Below are positions 13,101-25,199 of a DNA stretch of 64,000 nucleotides, piece after piece (position 1 is the stretch's first letter; each line of letters opens with the position of its first letter). This stretch comes from Haberlea rhodopensis. Taxonomy: Eukaryota > Streptophyta > Magnoliopsida > Lamiales > Gesneriaceae. The stretch lies in contig CAJQUN010000004.1 of NCBI GenBank assembly GCA_907163345.1, positions 15,529,235 to 15,593,234 on the forward strand. Direction: 5' to 3'. Under the pieces are notes generated by a model, which was not told the DNA's origin, made no database searches, and was given only the letters and a program-made list of their open reading frames with translations. The position numbers and the translations under genes are program-made.

Positions 13101-13733
13101 TCTTGCTTATTGTTTGCTTGCAGCACTATGATATCGTATTCCGAAAGTTAAAATGACAACTTATTATGTTTTGTATAAAGACTTTTATACGTCCAGCATT
13201 TCCCCATTAACTTTTATGCCTCCGCAGACTTTTCAATTCCCATGATAGAGAATTTCACATCGCATCTCTCGCATATAAGCCAGATTTTAAAGTCATGCCC
13301 GAGGGCTGGGATGGCACAACTCGAGACCCTGATGAGGTGCACTACGAGATCTCGATGAAAGAGGATGAGATGTTGTACCAAGAGTTTGTGCAACGGATGA
13401 ACTTCAACAAAATGAAGGTAAATATGTTATCACTCGGTCAATTATTTGAAAATAATAGTGTCACCTGTACTGACGATAATGTTTATGACATATCATTGTT
13501 TATTTAAATTTTAGATGGCGAAGAAGGTGAATTGCCACAAGTACAGCAGGAGGCGTCCCAACGAAGGATGGAATTTTACGGTGGAAAAGCTCGGTCTCAA
13601 AGACAAGCGCGGCAATGGGGGTGGCTGGAAGTTTGTTAGTGAAGCAGATGGCTCGACCAGGCCCTTGAATGAGTTTGAAAAAATGTTTGTGAAACGCGAG
13701 ACTCCCCGTAGACGACGGAAGATATTTCCATGA
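10166..13733 (+). CDS. GCD1: GAMETE CELL DEFECTIVE 1-like mitochondrial protein
   Basis: Four exons, 10166-10579, 11967-12205, 13228-13417 and 13515-13733, join in frame to 353 residues; all introns are GT-AG. The N-terminus (about 30 residues, with several Arg and Lys, many Leu and Ser, no acid) fits a mitochondrial presequence. The conserved core contains VREPGSRGSYLKDSEKAEMY, then EYRVMRQRVHAILWLKELE with a Glu-rich helix, then MPEGWDGTTRDPDE and KMKMAKKVNCHKYSRRRP. It ends in a basic tail, RRRRKIFP. From memory this matches plant GCD1, a mitochondrial protein needed for gamete maturation. The start is the first ATG and begins the presequence. The molecular role is not evident; the basic tail and Arg-rich core would suit RNA or ribosome contact, which is inference. 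Confidence 0.85.
10554..10885 (+). repeat. Tandem duplication of exon 1 end and splice donor
   Basis: Copy 1 (10554-10725) starts in the last codons of GCD1-like exon 1 and includes the donor. Copy 2 (10726-10885) repeats it with several changes and small gaps. Both contain TTGATGAAGCAGGTT, and both end in AGTTTCTTGAAGTAGTAGTTG. The second copy therefore holds a decoy donor, CAG|GTTAGA, at about 10751. Confidence 0.88.
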
Positions 13734-13841
13734 TCTCGAGTGAGCAATCAATCAAATGTGAATGGAATAAGGTTCGAATGATAGGTGATTTTCTTGAAGT
13801 TGTTTATGATGGGATTGTCATGGATTTTGTAACATGAGCAG

Positions 13842-14495
13842 ATGATTTCGTTCAAGAAAGGTTATTATTACATTAAAGAATTGTTTTTAGTTTGTATTTA
13901 CCTAAAATACACCATTGTGTTTGAACTTCCACTTTCATATAATATAAGATTAATAATTATGTTTGAAAGTATTTGTAATAATCCATTATTTATCATTTTC
14001 TTTTATTTTAATATATTTGTTTTTAGTAATAATTTTTTTCAGTTTATATTAGATTATAACAAATAAATATAAATTAGTACATATAAAATTTATATTTTAT
14101 CCACAATGTGCGGGCGTGTGCGTCGGTGTATAGCTTGCTCTGCAAAACAATATATCCCAATATCTTCGATCACAAATCCAAAGTAATTGGCCTACACTTC
14201 ATAGGACCCAAAAAAACAGGGGGCTTTTTGTCCAGAAACAAAACTGGAATGTGCAGAATTAGATCAAAGTATAATTTACCCCTAAACCAAATAAAATAAA
14301 CGGAATATAACACAGATAAATTCCATAGTTGTGCCTACCAAATATATTTTACTCAAGTATAAGCGCCAGGACTCGCTATTGCACGAAAAAACCCACCCTT
14401 TCTTCCTCTTCATATTAATTGTGATTAGTTCTCCAAAGGTTCGAAGGATCCGCAAAATCTATCTTCGAAATCTCCAACTCTGCCAAGATGCTGAC
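13842..14495. other. Intergenic, AT-rich; 3' flanks of two convergent genes
   Basis: No gene is visible. The interval separates the convergent GCD1-like and TMEM214-like genes and should hold both 3' untranslated regions. Short open frames here are AT-driven. Confidence 0.5.
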
Positions 14496-17400
14496 TTATT
14501 GGTTGGTGTTGAGCAAAACTGAGAGCTTATTCCAATCCCATGAGTCGACGCTTGGGGACATGACAGCAGCTCCCACAGCCAAAATCATGAAGGTAAACAC
14601 CACGGTTTTTATGCAACCACCACCACTGGATACTTTTCCTGATATCGACTTACAGTACTTATCTGCATCTTTAAAAAATGGTTGGCGAGCAACGTCTACT
14701 CCACCACTTAATGCTTTCTCGTTCTGTAAAATGAAGTTGAAAGGAATGAGCCGTAATTATAGACGAGGAAATACAATAGGTTTAGGAAATAAATGAAATA
14801 TAAAAACCCTCAAGTGCGAACAGATCACAACTGAACTGATGGTAGAAAAGGCCTACCTTTTGCCTGAAACTCTTCAGAGTCTCCTTAAGTGCTTGAACAG
14901 AAGATTGTTTTGAAGAAAATTCTTTCCAGTCCTCAGCAAGCTTTCTCAAGATAGCAACACTAGCTTCTATGTTATCCAAATATATCTTGTCCTGTTCAAA
15001 TCGATTTTATAGCATCAATTGTGTAGTTTTTGAAGGTAAACGAATCAACAGCTGTACTTGGTATCCGCAGAAAACTTGCATATTATGGGAAATGAATTGA
15101 TGTGGAGTTAAATATAGTCAAATTCAAGAAACCAGCTCCAGAAACTTACCCACTGTTGGTAACAATCAGGATTCTGAGTCAAACACCATATAAAAATGCC
15201 AGTTGCTTCTCGAGATAGCTCAGGAATCCCTGCATAGCATCAGTTGCCAAATGCATTTCAATTTCCCAACTACTTGCAGTATAATGTATAACGTACATGT
15301 TACGTAGCATCCTCGAGCAGTTAAGTTTAAAAAAGAACAAGACAAAAAAATAGTAGAGTATCTTCAAGTTCAAAATTACCTTCTCCAGCTGCTTTCACAG
15401 CTAAAGCTTGTATTTTCAGAGAGACTTGCTTCATGGCCTTGCTCCCAGGAGAACCAGCAAGAGCAATCTCTTTGAGAATTGGGAACACTGCCTCAAACCT
15501 TTCAGTTGCCTTATACACACAGCTACAAATGTTAAAATTGGCACAAGGATGGAGCATGGATCCAGAACAAATATTATATGGAACCACTTTTAAGATGTTG
15601 AACTAAATCAAAGGCTCCTACCTTAACTCGAGCAGAGGATGCAGGGAAAGTTAAATGTAATAGTATGTCAAGTGCTGCAGGAGGGACCAAGCGTTCCCCC
15701 TTTCTAACAGCATTATTTACTAATATGCCACGAGCCTTTGGTGTAGACACAATTCTGATACATAGACGTAGCATTTTAGTGGGAAACAATCAGATAACAT
15801 GTTGAAACATCTAGTACAGTAACTGTAACTTTAAACCTTTCCACTATCTGCAAGACCAAATCCCTAGACTGCGGATTGGACCCAGATTTTCCTCCAAGTA
15901 TCGGTAAAATATGATGTGCCCACAAGTACAATCCTACAGCAAGATCTCCTTGACAAGCCTACAAAAAAAAGTCCAACGCCAGCTTAAAATAAAAGATTCC
16001 ACACGGCACAATGATTAACAAGTTTTTGAGATCAGAAATGATTCTAAAATGAATAAGCATATATGGAACTCGCCTGAACAGCCATCCATATGATAACTAG
16101 AAGCTTATCTTGTCCTTGGTATTTTGCGTTTTCACTCAATTTTGGCAACATATTGATAAGTGCATCTGGTTTCCGACGCAATACCATTGCTAACACCAAA
16201 AAGATAGCAACCTGCCATATCAGCAACAAACAAACAGTTCAGTTTGCTAAAAGACAAAAAAAAGTAAAAATTGACAATATCATGGTAATGCTGCTGCATA
16301 CGACAACTTATCAACTTACTAACATTTGTCTTGAAATGAGAAAGCCAAAGGATATAAAAACACAAAAAACAATCAATGTAACTTTATTTCTCATCCATAT
16401 TCGATTGCACAAAGAAAGGCCCGACATTGTATCTCAACTGTCACATGCTTTCATTAAAATTGCCAAAAAGTTTTTTAACACAAAAAATCAGTAGTAAAAG
16501 CTTAAGAGTTTCAATAATTTAACAGCCATGAATCAGATATTCGAAGGACTAACAAAATTTTATGGTCTGTCATACGACTCAAAACCTTAACTCCTAGACT
16601 TGAAATAATGTAATGGAGTAAAAAGCTTGACTCCAACTTTTCCCTCATAAGAAAGAGGTTTTTTTTCAAAACAACTTAGTCAAAGGTATGGGCAAGTAAG
16701 ATACAAAATGCAGTTGAAGCTTCAAAGAGTTAATCACAACACTAAGCCAACATAGATACAAACTTCCACTTTTTTCACGCCTGGAAAGCCACATAACATT
16801 GTCACTCGCTCATGAATAGAATGAATCATGCATCAGTAAATCATTGATATTAAATTTCTAAGTATTGCAAAGTTTTTCACCGGAGATTGGATAAGATGCC
16901 ACATTTTCTTCCTAGAGAACTTCTATTCTTCAGCAAACACCGGAGAAGGGTTCAAGGAGGTTAAGGTACCACATACAACTATTAGAGAACGATAATTGGC
17001 ATTCCAAAATTCCAAGTTTTATGTAATTACGGTAACCAACAAGATCCATGTATCAAAAAGAATGGGAACGGGGCTAGGAAGTTAAACACAGTCCCAGTAT
17101 CAAAATTCTTTATCAAAAAGTACAGTAACTTCCCCACTGATACTGTACTTCAACATTGCAAGTAACCTTAGGGACAGAAAAGAAACGAGAACAAAATGAA
17201 AATTGATCATATTTACCTGAGACTTTGAGGATGGTGGAGGCCCTCCTTTCTTTAAGCCCTTAGAAGCCGGTTGTTGGATAGCCAAGTCCTGGAGAATGCT
17301 GTCCAATGACCACAACAAAAAAGTCTCCAATGCCTCATACGAGTGATGGCTGATCCAGTCAACTGAAGTCTTATAAACAGCCTCCGATACATAAGACACC

Positions 17401-19545
17401 GGGATCTGTTAGTAAGAGATCAACAATGAGTAGATATGAGGTATTAATGAAAGTAAATAATGTCCATAACTACGTATACCAAGCAAATGTAGCATGCATA
17501 GATATAATCATAGAGGTCTAACGATCCTAACAGCAGGAGTTATAGCCAGTGTTATGATGGCTAACCAAAAAAGGCATATGCATGCAGAATCTAATTTTAC
17601 AAAATAAAGGGGAATCTCACTTAGAGAATGATTAAAATACATCAATGCGCCCGTGTTAGGATGGGTAACAAAAAATGGCATATGTATGCAGAATATAATT
17701 TTAAAAATCAAGGGTAATCTCAGTTAGAGCATGATTAAAAATATAAAATACATCAATGTGTTACTTATCCCAAAACAAAAAAATGTAGATCTCCAAACAG
17801 AATGCGATATTTATAACGTGTCACATTTTCTCGTACTTACTCTCCCAGTAATGCATCAGCCAAGCATGTCCTTGGCCATTAAACATCCTTTGCATATTTA
17901 GTCAATGAAAACATTATCATATCCTTTTCTTATCTTTAAACAGAACCACATATTCTCCCCTTCGACAAATTGGTGACCACATAAAATCTGAAAGTATTAT
18001 CACAATGCCATGGCCGGTCCCAAAGCCCAGATAAAGGAGGAGAGTTGTTTTAGTAGCTAGCCAGCATAAAATATTGACAAATTAATCATGGATAGATCGG
18101 GAGGATCCATATAGCAAACCTCACTTAAGTGGGACAAATGATTGATTGATTGATTATCACAAAAAAGCAAATCATCCATAATACAAGAATTAAATTATCT
18201 TGTCAATATTAGAAAATTTTACAGAATAGCAACACCTAAGCATCAACACATTGAAGATATAGACACAATGATGAAAAATCATTAAATGTGCAATAACTAT
18301 AAGAAAGCAAAACAATACAGGCTACCACAGGGAAGAAGTCCATAAACTAAAGCATTCTTCAAGGCATCATAGGAATCAAACAGGAACCGCCTCCACGATT
18401 GGTTAGGAAATGATTGCAAAAGTAAGGCAGTCTTCCCATAGATGGATGTAAAGAGGAACGACAAACACTCAGGGACATTAAGTTCTTCAGCTTTTTATTC
18501 AAACACAATATACAACACACAATGTCAAAAATCAAGTGTTCACGTATGAAACGAAAATTCAGAATTCTCGACTGAGTGCCAAAAAACACTCCCAAAACTC
18601 CCCGCTACACATCTAACAACAATATAGTCAACACCCATGAACATGTTTTCAATCAAAACCTACTCCATGGCATTGACAAAGAAAAAAATCCAAAATTATA
18701 CATGATGCTGCTTTCTTCTAAATCCACAACATATATTATCAATGCATGCAGAAAAGTGACATGTCCCCCGCAAATTTAAATCATTCATACGATAAAACAA
18801 TTGCAGATAAAATAAGTATGGGATGCTATACAACGTTCTAACCAACTCACGTCAGCATATTTTGCCACAGCAGACTCTCTAAGAAGTTTCAGCCATGGAA
18901 ACTGTGACCCACTCACAGCCGAAAATGAACGCCCAAAATAATCCGCAAACCTCATCAATTGAATATCTTGTTTCCCTTCATAAGATTCCTATCACAACAC
19001 AAAACAAATCCAATAACGCTTAAATCAAACACAAAACCATCAACAAGGATACCAAAACAAAGAATACGGAGACAAAGAATTACCGAAACACCCGAAAGGA
19101 ACGATGCCAGATCAGCCGCGTCGATCTTCGCGGCAGCCTCCCCCACCGTAACCTTAGGCTTCTTAACCTTCTTCGGCTTCTCCTTCTTATTCGCCGCATC
19201 CGCATTATTCTCCTTCGCATCAACATCCGCATCACTGCTAGCATCCCCGTCGTCTTCATCCCCCCACTTCTTCCTCGATCGTAACGGAATCTCGTCGTCG
19301 TCGTAAATCGCCGCGGAGGCGCGCTGCGCCTCCAATTTCCGCCGCCGCTCCTCCGCGTGCTTCTCCAAGCTATTGAAAACACCGTTTTTCTCGCCGGATC
19401 CGTTCGTCAGCGCGGCCCTGGGATTATCGGAAGCCGTTTTGGTCGGATTCTTGCGCTGTTTCTTCGCGTACGTCACTTTCTGCCAGCCATGGTTGTTTTC
19501 TTCGGCGGGTTCTGCGGGGAGGAAAATTGATCTCTCTTCTTCCAT
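14496..19545 (-). CDS. TMEM214: TMEM214-like (DUF2359) membrane protein
   Basis: Ten exons join in frame to 584 residues: 19545-19084, 18988-18851, 17405-17217, 16211-16074, 15958-15837, 15754-15622, 15509-15380, 15229-15150, 14991-14857 and 14723-14496. Residues 1-154 are charged and low in complexity, with a Lys-rich stretch. The conserved DUF2359 part follows, with QLMRFADYFGR, KTSVDWISHHSYEAL, KARGILVNNAVRKGERLVPP and FPASSARVKATERFEA. A hydrophobic helix at about 550-564 near the C-terminus is the likely membrane anchor. Length and order match plant members (At1g23170/At1g70770, from memory). Animal TMEM214 is an ER protein; the plant role is not known to me. Intron 4 has a GC donor (CAG|GCGAGT). 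An apparent frameshift in the last exon disappears when the run of six T is counted correctly. Confidence 0.93.
17549..17760. repeat. Diverged tandem duplication in TMEM214-like intron 2
   Basis: Copy 1 (about 17549-17649) and copy 2 (about 17653-17760) share GTGTTANGATGG, GGCATATG, ATGCAGAAT and the end ATACATCAATG. Unit length is about 100-108 bp. Confidence 0.8.
18004..18160 (+). mobile_element. Possible RTE-type LINE 3' end fragment
   Basis: CCATGGCCGGTCCCAAAGCC, then GATAAAGGAGGAGAGTTG, then ACCTCACTTAAGTGGGA and a short (ATTG)n tail. This order is the common 3' end of plant RTE-like LINEs, from memory. It lies in TMEM214-like intron 2. Only the tail is present. Confidence 0.4.
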
Positions 19546-19689
19546 TGAATCTGCGAGGTTGAATTGGAAAATTGGGAGAAAAAAGAGAGATCGAAGAAGT
19601 GAACGGAAATTGATCTGGGAAAAAAAACAGGGGATGAGTATTTATATGATGGTTGAGACTCTGATGGAAATTGACCTTGTTCATGCCTA

Positions 19690-20240
19690 ATATTACAAAA
19701 ATGCTATGTAAGATATTAATCGAAAAACGTAGTCCAAGTTTACTACGTAATTTCTTTGGAAGGAAATAGTGTTAGGGGTGATCTATTGATTATAGAGATT
19801 TATCGATTTTTAATGATTTTTATGGAGTTTAAAAGTTTAGAGACATTTAATTCAGATTTTTATATATTTTATAAAAGTCTAGTGATATTCAAAATAGACT
19901 TTCGTAGAGTTTTTAAAATTCAGTTGGTATTCAAACTTGATTTTTTAAAACTCTATAAAAGTATATAGGTATCCAAAATCTCATAGAGTTTTTAAAAATC
20001 AGTTGGTATTCAAACATGTGCGTACATGCAAAAATGAAATGAAAATAACCAAAGGTAAAATTCTAAGCATAAAAGTTTGTAGGACTTAGGATAGATGAGG
20101 CAGTTGAAAGCATGTCGAATCAACTGCACTGATTCACTTGCTATTTTAGAATTTGCTTTGGTTGTTAACAAACACAAAATGTTTTATTAATCAAAGCTGA
20201 TCAGCCAACTAACTTAAATAAAGTGCGGAAAAAGTCGAAT
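19690..20240. other. Intergenic, AT-rich
   Basis: Upstream flank of the TMEM214-like gene. A locally repeated motif (CATAGAGTTTTTAAAA, CAGTTGGTATTCAAAC) occurs twice near 19895-20015, with spacing of about 80 bp. Otherwise nothing recognised. Confidence 0.5.
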
Positions 20241-20279
20241 TGCTATGGTGAATACAAATAAACGGATGGCCGGTTCAAC

Positions 20280-20766
20280 AGGGAAAAAATAATTAAATGC
20301 AATAAGTAAATGACATAGGATATGAAAGTTTGAATGTTTAATCCTTCTACGCCTCTATTTTTTCATTTGTAGGAAGGATTCCACTAGAAGATTTGGATTA
20401 TACAATCCTGTTTTACAACCCCGATCAAGTCGAGTTAACTTTTACACCTGGCAATCATATAATTCAACCAATTAATGTCACTTTTGCAGCTGATACAACA
20501 ACCAAAATCACCGCTTTTTAGACTCTTGCTCTCAAGCCCGTAGCCTGCTCGATAGCTCTATAGAACACGAAAAAGTGTCAAAAGCCTCCCCTCTCGCATT
20601 CATTCGAATAGTTTATTACCTATCCCGTCAGAACTCCAGCCATCTAGAAAGCGATAAGACTTTCAATCCCATCAAGTAAGCACCCGGTTCGATAGTTCCC
20701 TATATTCTATATTGTATTGAGTACCCTGCCTATGCTCCTGTTGCCGAAAGCTTTTTGACTCTAAGC
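20280..20766 (-). repeat. Degraded LTR remnant, minus orientation
   Basis: The segment near 20339-20440 (TAATCCTTCTACG, then AGGAAGGATTCCACTAGAAG, then ATACAATCCTGTTTTACAA) is the reverse complement of 24340-24425 in the intact solo LTR. The relic continues, diverged, to the hAT-type insertion at 20767. Confidence 0.65.
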
Positions 20767-21508
20767 CAGGGGCGAGACATATAGTGGGCTAGACTGGGCT
20801 TCAGCCCAGTCTAGCCCACTAGATGTTATTAGTAGTTATATAGTGTATATATTGATCATATTTTTTTTTGAGCTTGTTTTGAAAAGCCCAATATGAAAAG
20901 TATGTTATGCACGTTATAAGATTGTCATAAATGATTGTCAAATTCAATTATTTAATCACCTAAAAGAATAATGGAGTATGATTGCATAATTATTTAATAT
21001 TGGATATACATTTGAATATAAAGATGTAGTATTTTATCCACAGTAAAATAACCCAAGTTCATACATATATAATAAAAAAAATCGTGTCAAAATCCATATA
21101 AATTTAATTTTATTTAACGTTAGTAAATAAGTTTATTTTTTAAATAAAAATCGGCATCTTCCTTTGCCTTATAGGAAATTTAGCTATTTAACCATTGTAG
21201 CATTTTGATATATGAGCTTTTAAATTTTAAACTATTCAATCACTGTAGCATTTTGATATTTAAACTTTTAAATTTTTATACATTTTTTCATGCTTAATAC
21301 CGATTGTTTATACACTGCACTCTATATTTTTAAATAGTTTTTACTATTAATTTGTTCATTTGATTGTTATATTAATCACTATGATAAACTATATTTATTA
21401 AGTATCGTGATACATTGTTTTTCTTATCAATGAATTTTTTCATATAAAAATATTATGATTTTAATTTAGTTTAGCCCACCCTAGTATAGAATCCTAGTTT
21501 CGCCCCTG
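20767..21508. mobile_element. Non-autonomous hAT-type element with 8-bp TSD
   Basis: The ends are CAGGGGCGA and its complement TCGCCCCTG. They are flanked by the perfect 8-bp direct repeat CTCTAAGC (20759-20766 and 21509-21516). TIRs starting CAGGG with 8-bp TSDs are diagnostic of hAT. The element is 742 bp and has no transposase. Just inside the left end is a perfect 19-bp hairpin (20782-20800 with 20803-20821, 2-base loop). Confidence 0.9.
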
Positions 21509-21516
21509 CTCTAAGC

Positions 21517-22580
21517 CACAAATTGTTACAACTTCACACTTTTAATCTTTACAATGCAACAATAAATACGATGAGTGAAAGAAATAGTTGCAGCAATAAA
21601 TTACTGCAAGCAAGTGATCTGATTTAATCTTGAATGTGGTGCATTTAATGCTTCTGAAGATAAGCATATAGAAACTAGTATGCGGGTAATACTGAGGCTT
21701 TATTCTTCAAAGAGATTCTGGCAATTATTTGATCTTGCAATGTTTGTGAGTCTCAACTTCCTTTTTCTCTTGAATCTAGTTCCTTTATAAATACTTCTTA
21801 ATTATAAAGATCTCGATTATCAAGACATCGTACTTAACTTTGTTGTTGCTCTATGTTTGTGAAATGTTGAGAATTAAATCCCAAATCCTGAAATAGTACT
21901 GGTGCATTTACTGTCAATATATTGACATTTTTTCTCTTGGCTTCTGTCATAACAGATGCCCTGTTGTAACGTCTCTTTGTCTTTGATATGGGACCAACAG
22001 TTCTATAGCTTGGAATGAGACTACAGAGCAGTCATCACTGCTCTGAATTGCTGAACCGATCCTTTCTTGAACTGGACTGGTATCATTGGTCTTCTTCAAA
22101 AGTTCTGGATCATTAGTGGTTCTGTTTTATTATTACCAAAACATGGTGTCCTAACAAAGTGTGTCCATGGTACTCCAAAAAAAGTGAAATAAAGAAGCAA
22201 ACAAATTCAATCATAATGAAATTTAGAACATAACTTTTGCAAGTTAGGTTACAATTTATAATAGAACTTTTGCAACTTTTCTTATTATATCAAGTGATGA
22301 CACATGTGAGCACCGATGCATAAGAGATATTTCACCAAGGATCTTATCATTTCTCATTTGTGTATTGGTGTAAAACTTATCGTAAGTATATCGTGTCAAG
22401 TTTTAATATAGTGAAGAAGTATGAGTGTCGATCCTACATGGACTTATATTAAATTCTACACTAAGTACTGTAACTAAAATAATCTCGATTTTATTTAGAA
22501 AATTCAAAGTTAATTAACTAAAATTATGTTTAAAAATAATCAAAATATTTCATTTTGAAACAAAATCAAAGTTTAAAATC
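21517..22580. other. Gene-free, old repeat-like DNA
   Basis: No coding sequence is visible. Composition and fragments such as TCCTAACAAAG near 22150 suggest decayed LTR material, but no boundaries can be set. Confidence 0.35.
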
Positions 22581-22839
22581 AAATGATGAGGATCGATAAT
22601 AGGGGGTTTAAGTCTGCTGCTCTGAACACTTTTGCTTAAACAATTTTGGATGATTGATCACTTCACCTTACTGATTCTAGCCAAGCTGAAATGAGTGTCT
22701 CCACCGAGAGATGATATCGAGTTTGATTTAAAAAACCAAGCGAAAAATACTTGAACTAATAGATTGGATCAATGAAGAGAATCAAAGTACAAGTAAGAAA
22801 TCAAACATAGAAGGATAAGTGCATAAATATTTGTTATGG

Positions 22840-23570
22840 AAGTTCGAAGGTGATGTATTCATTCTACGTCTCCTCTTTATCCACTAGAAAGCTTTGATTT
22901 ATTTAAGGTGTTTGTACAAACACACTTCATCAATCTTTTCCCTGCTTCGCTGAAACTCCTAGCTACCTTGATATTCCTCAATAGTGAACTCACCTAACTC
23001 TCAATCTGTTCAGACAACAAGTCTAATAGTTACACAAATTACTCATCTATGGTAAGCTCTCAATACAAAGATCGAGTGATTGTGACGCACATATGATCTT
23101 ATACATGATCAGATAATCTATTCAGCAATAGTGCATGTATGTGGGGGTATGATCTCTATAAAGCTGATGAACTGTTTGAAGCTCCTTTTTGGATCGATCA
23201 TTTTGAGAAATATCTTCGACGAGTTTTGAAGAGAATTGGATCGTTCATTGTGTAATCTTCAAGTGTATAACTAATTTCAACAAGGATTTGTCCGTTGAGA
23301 AGCACTTGTACCATTCTGACTTCTTTTTACTTTCTTCTGAGTTCTCCAACGCCCATATTTGACCCACTGGCTATTTGCAGCTTGCTTTCTGAACTTCCTA
23401 ATATATGAATGAGATCTTACTAGTGATAGTTTTGCTAATACCTTGTTGATGACCACTTCACTGATCTTATTATTGTAGATTACTTTACTTTGCTGGTATT
23501 TATATATGCAACGAGGTAGATTTGTTTTAACTCTGTTGGTCGGCGAACTAGTCTTTCTTTGTCTGAGTTC
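22840..23570 (-). repeat. Degraded LTR remnant, minus orientation
   Basis: 22850-22990 (GGAAGTTCGAAGGTGATGTA, TTCTACGTCTCC, CCACTAGAAAGCTTTGATTTA, GAAACTCCTAGCTACC) is a diverged reverse complement of the solo LTR at 24260-24440. The part near 23400-23500 resembles 34490-34560 (TAGTGATAGT, then CTAATACCTTGTTGATGA versus CTAGTACCTTGTTGATAA). Confidence 0.55.
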
Positions 23571-23619
23571 AACGAGCTATTTTGTTGTCCTAGTGTAGAT
23601 TGTTCTGCCAATCTCATAT

Positions 23620-24680
23620 GGATATGTTAGTTCCGGACTTTATCGATAAAGGTTTTAAAGATGACAAAACATATCAGACCGGATCGAGAGAAATCAGACT
23701 GACCAGATCGATCGCTCAAAACAGATCAAGCTGATAAGGCATATCGCATATCAGACCGGATCGATAGAAATCAGACTGACTAGATCGAAGCTTCAGATCG
23801 AATCATTAACGGCTATTTATTGAAGCATTTAATGTCGCAATTAATGCTGAAAAAGACCATAGACTGAAGATTACCATAAAAGGTAAGAAGACAAAGAAGA
23901 GCTTACCTGACAGTCGCCGAAAGCATGAACCAGAACGGCAAGTACCCTAAAGAAGAAGACTGTAGCTTACTCAGAGTTTAAGCAGAGTCAAAAGTTGCAC
24001 ATTAAGGGAAATAATGTCGTTGGTACATGCAACTATAAAAGGACGCAACATAAGAGCTCAAGTAGAGAGTCTGATCAAATCGAAAAACGCACAAGAAAGT
24101 AAAACAGCACAAGCTTACAAGCTCAGAAGCTCTCGAGCTGAAATTCTTCTTAAGCACGAGCATTGTAATATTTGATCATTTTAGGATCACTGTGTGCATA
24201 GACTAAAGTCTATCTTGTGTATTCTGTATTGAAATATAGAAGTGAGAAACTATTGTAACTGTCAGACAGAGTGTGTCTGAACAGATCGAGTGACTAGGAG
24301 TTTCAGTCTGGTAGTGAGGTAAATCCAGCTGAATCGGGTTTGTACAACAGGATTGTATAAATCAAAGTCTTCTAGTGGAATCCTTCCTTAATTGGAAGAA
24401 GGGGAGACGTAGAAGGATTACACCACCTTCGAACTTCCAGAAACATATTCTGTGTTTTTATCATTCTGCACTCGTTCTATTATTCAAGCCATCGAGCCGT
24501 TCTTACTAATTTAAGAACAGACCGTTCCGCACTAAAATATACAGTGGTCTGTTCTGCAAAAGAGTTGATTAAGAAACAGATTTCTTTCACTAATTCGAAC
24601 GAAATCACAAGGGATTAATTTTTTATAGGAGTGTTCATTCACCCCCCCTCTAAACACTCCGGATCGATCCTAACAGGATA
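23620..24680 (+). mobile_element. Solo LTR with 5-bp target-site duplication
   Basis: The LTR runs 23625-24675 (1051 bp), starts TGTTAG and ends CTAACA, so its tips form a 6-bp inverted repeat. It is flanked by the perfect direct repeat GGATA (23620-23624 and 24676-24680). It contains a TATA box (CTATAAAAGG near 24032-24041) and the CACCCCCCCTCTAAACACT block common at plant LTR ends. No internal region remains, so it arose by LTR-LTR recombination. Confidence 0.9.
24032..24041 (+). promoter_or_regulatory. TATA box of the solo LTR
   Basis: CTATAAAAGG, in the middle of the LTR at the position expected for the U3/R border. Orientation is plus, pointing toward the 33-bp repeats and BCCIP-like gene downstream. 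Confidence 0.5.
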
Positions 24681-24774
24681 TGGATATTGGTTCTGTCAAT
24701 CATCAGCTGGATACGGATATTGGTTCTGTCAATCCTCAGCTGTATATGGAGATTGATTCTGCGAATCCTCAGCT
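24676..24774 (+). repeat. 33-bp tandem repeat (three copies)
   Basis: Three units of 33 bp at 24676-24708, 24709-24741 and 24742-24774, each close to GATATTGGTTCTGTCAATC plus CTCAGCTG. The unit is 11 codons; one frame reads roughly DTDIGSVNPQL per unit and runs open to a stop near 24797. A diverged partial unit lies left of the solo LTR at 23597-23619, so the LTR landed inside the array. The host gene is not identified. Confidence 0.8.
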
Positions 24775-25199
24775 GGACTCAGGTCAACTGCCCTGAAATA
24801 GTTTGAACTGGACATCTGGAGAATGCAAATATGGATCACAATGATGCTAATAAGCACGGACCAAAGATAAATGTAACCGATGGTGGGATGGATAGAATAC
24901 GGGATGAGATCTCTCCATCTGTATCATTTTTTAGAACTGGACTTCAAGTTTAGTACTTGGGGATCTTTTAACCTTGTAAACCAATCGGATTATTTGTCAA
25001 GCCACTTTCTATCTTATTTTCTTGTTTCTCTTCAAGATTATTTTAGAAGTTGTAGGCACATTTATAACATATAAACATACGTTCCTTTCTATTTGTTAAA
25101 CTATTGGATGTATAAACGTATGAATGGATGCTTTCAATAATTATCTAGCATGTACCAAAATTAGGATTTGATAATAATTTATAAAACCAAAGCGAATTT

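Noticed and set aside
14640..14680. Frameshift in the last exon of the TMEM214-like gene
   Set aside because: Recounting the base run gives six T on the coding strand and an unbroken frame to the stop at 14496.
18955..19690. Overlapping frames opposite and beside TMEM214-like exon 1
   Set aside because: Frame shadows caused by its low-complexity charged sequence.
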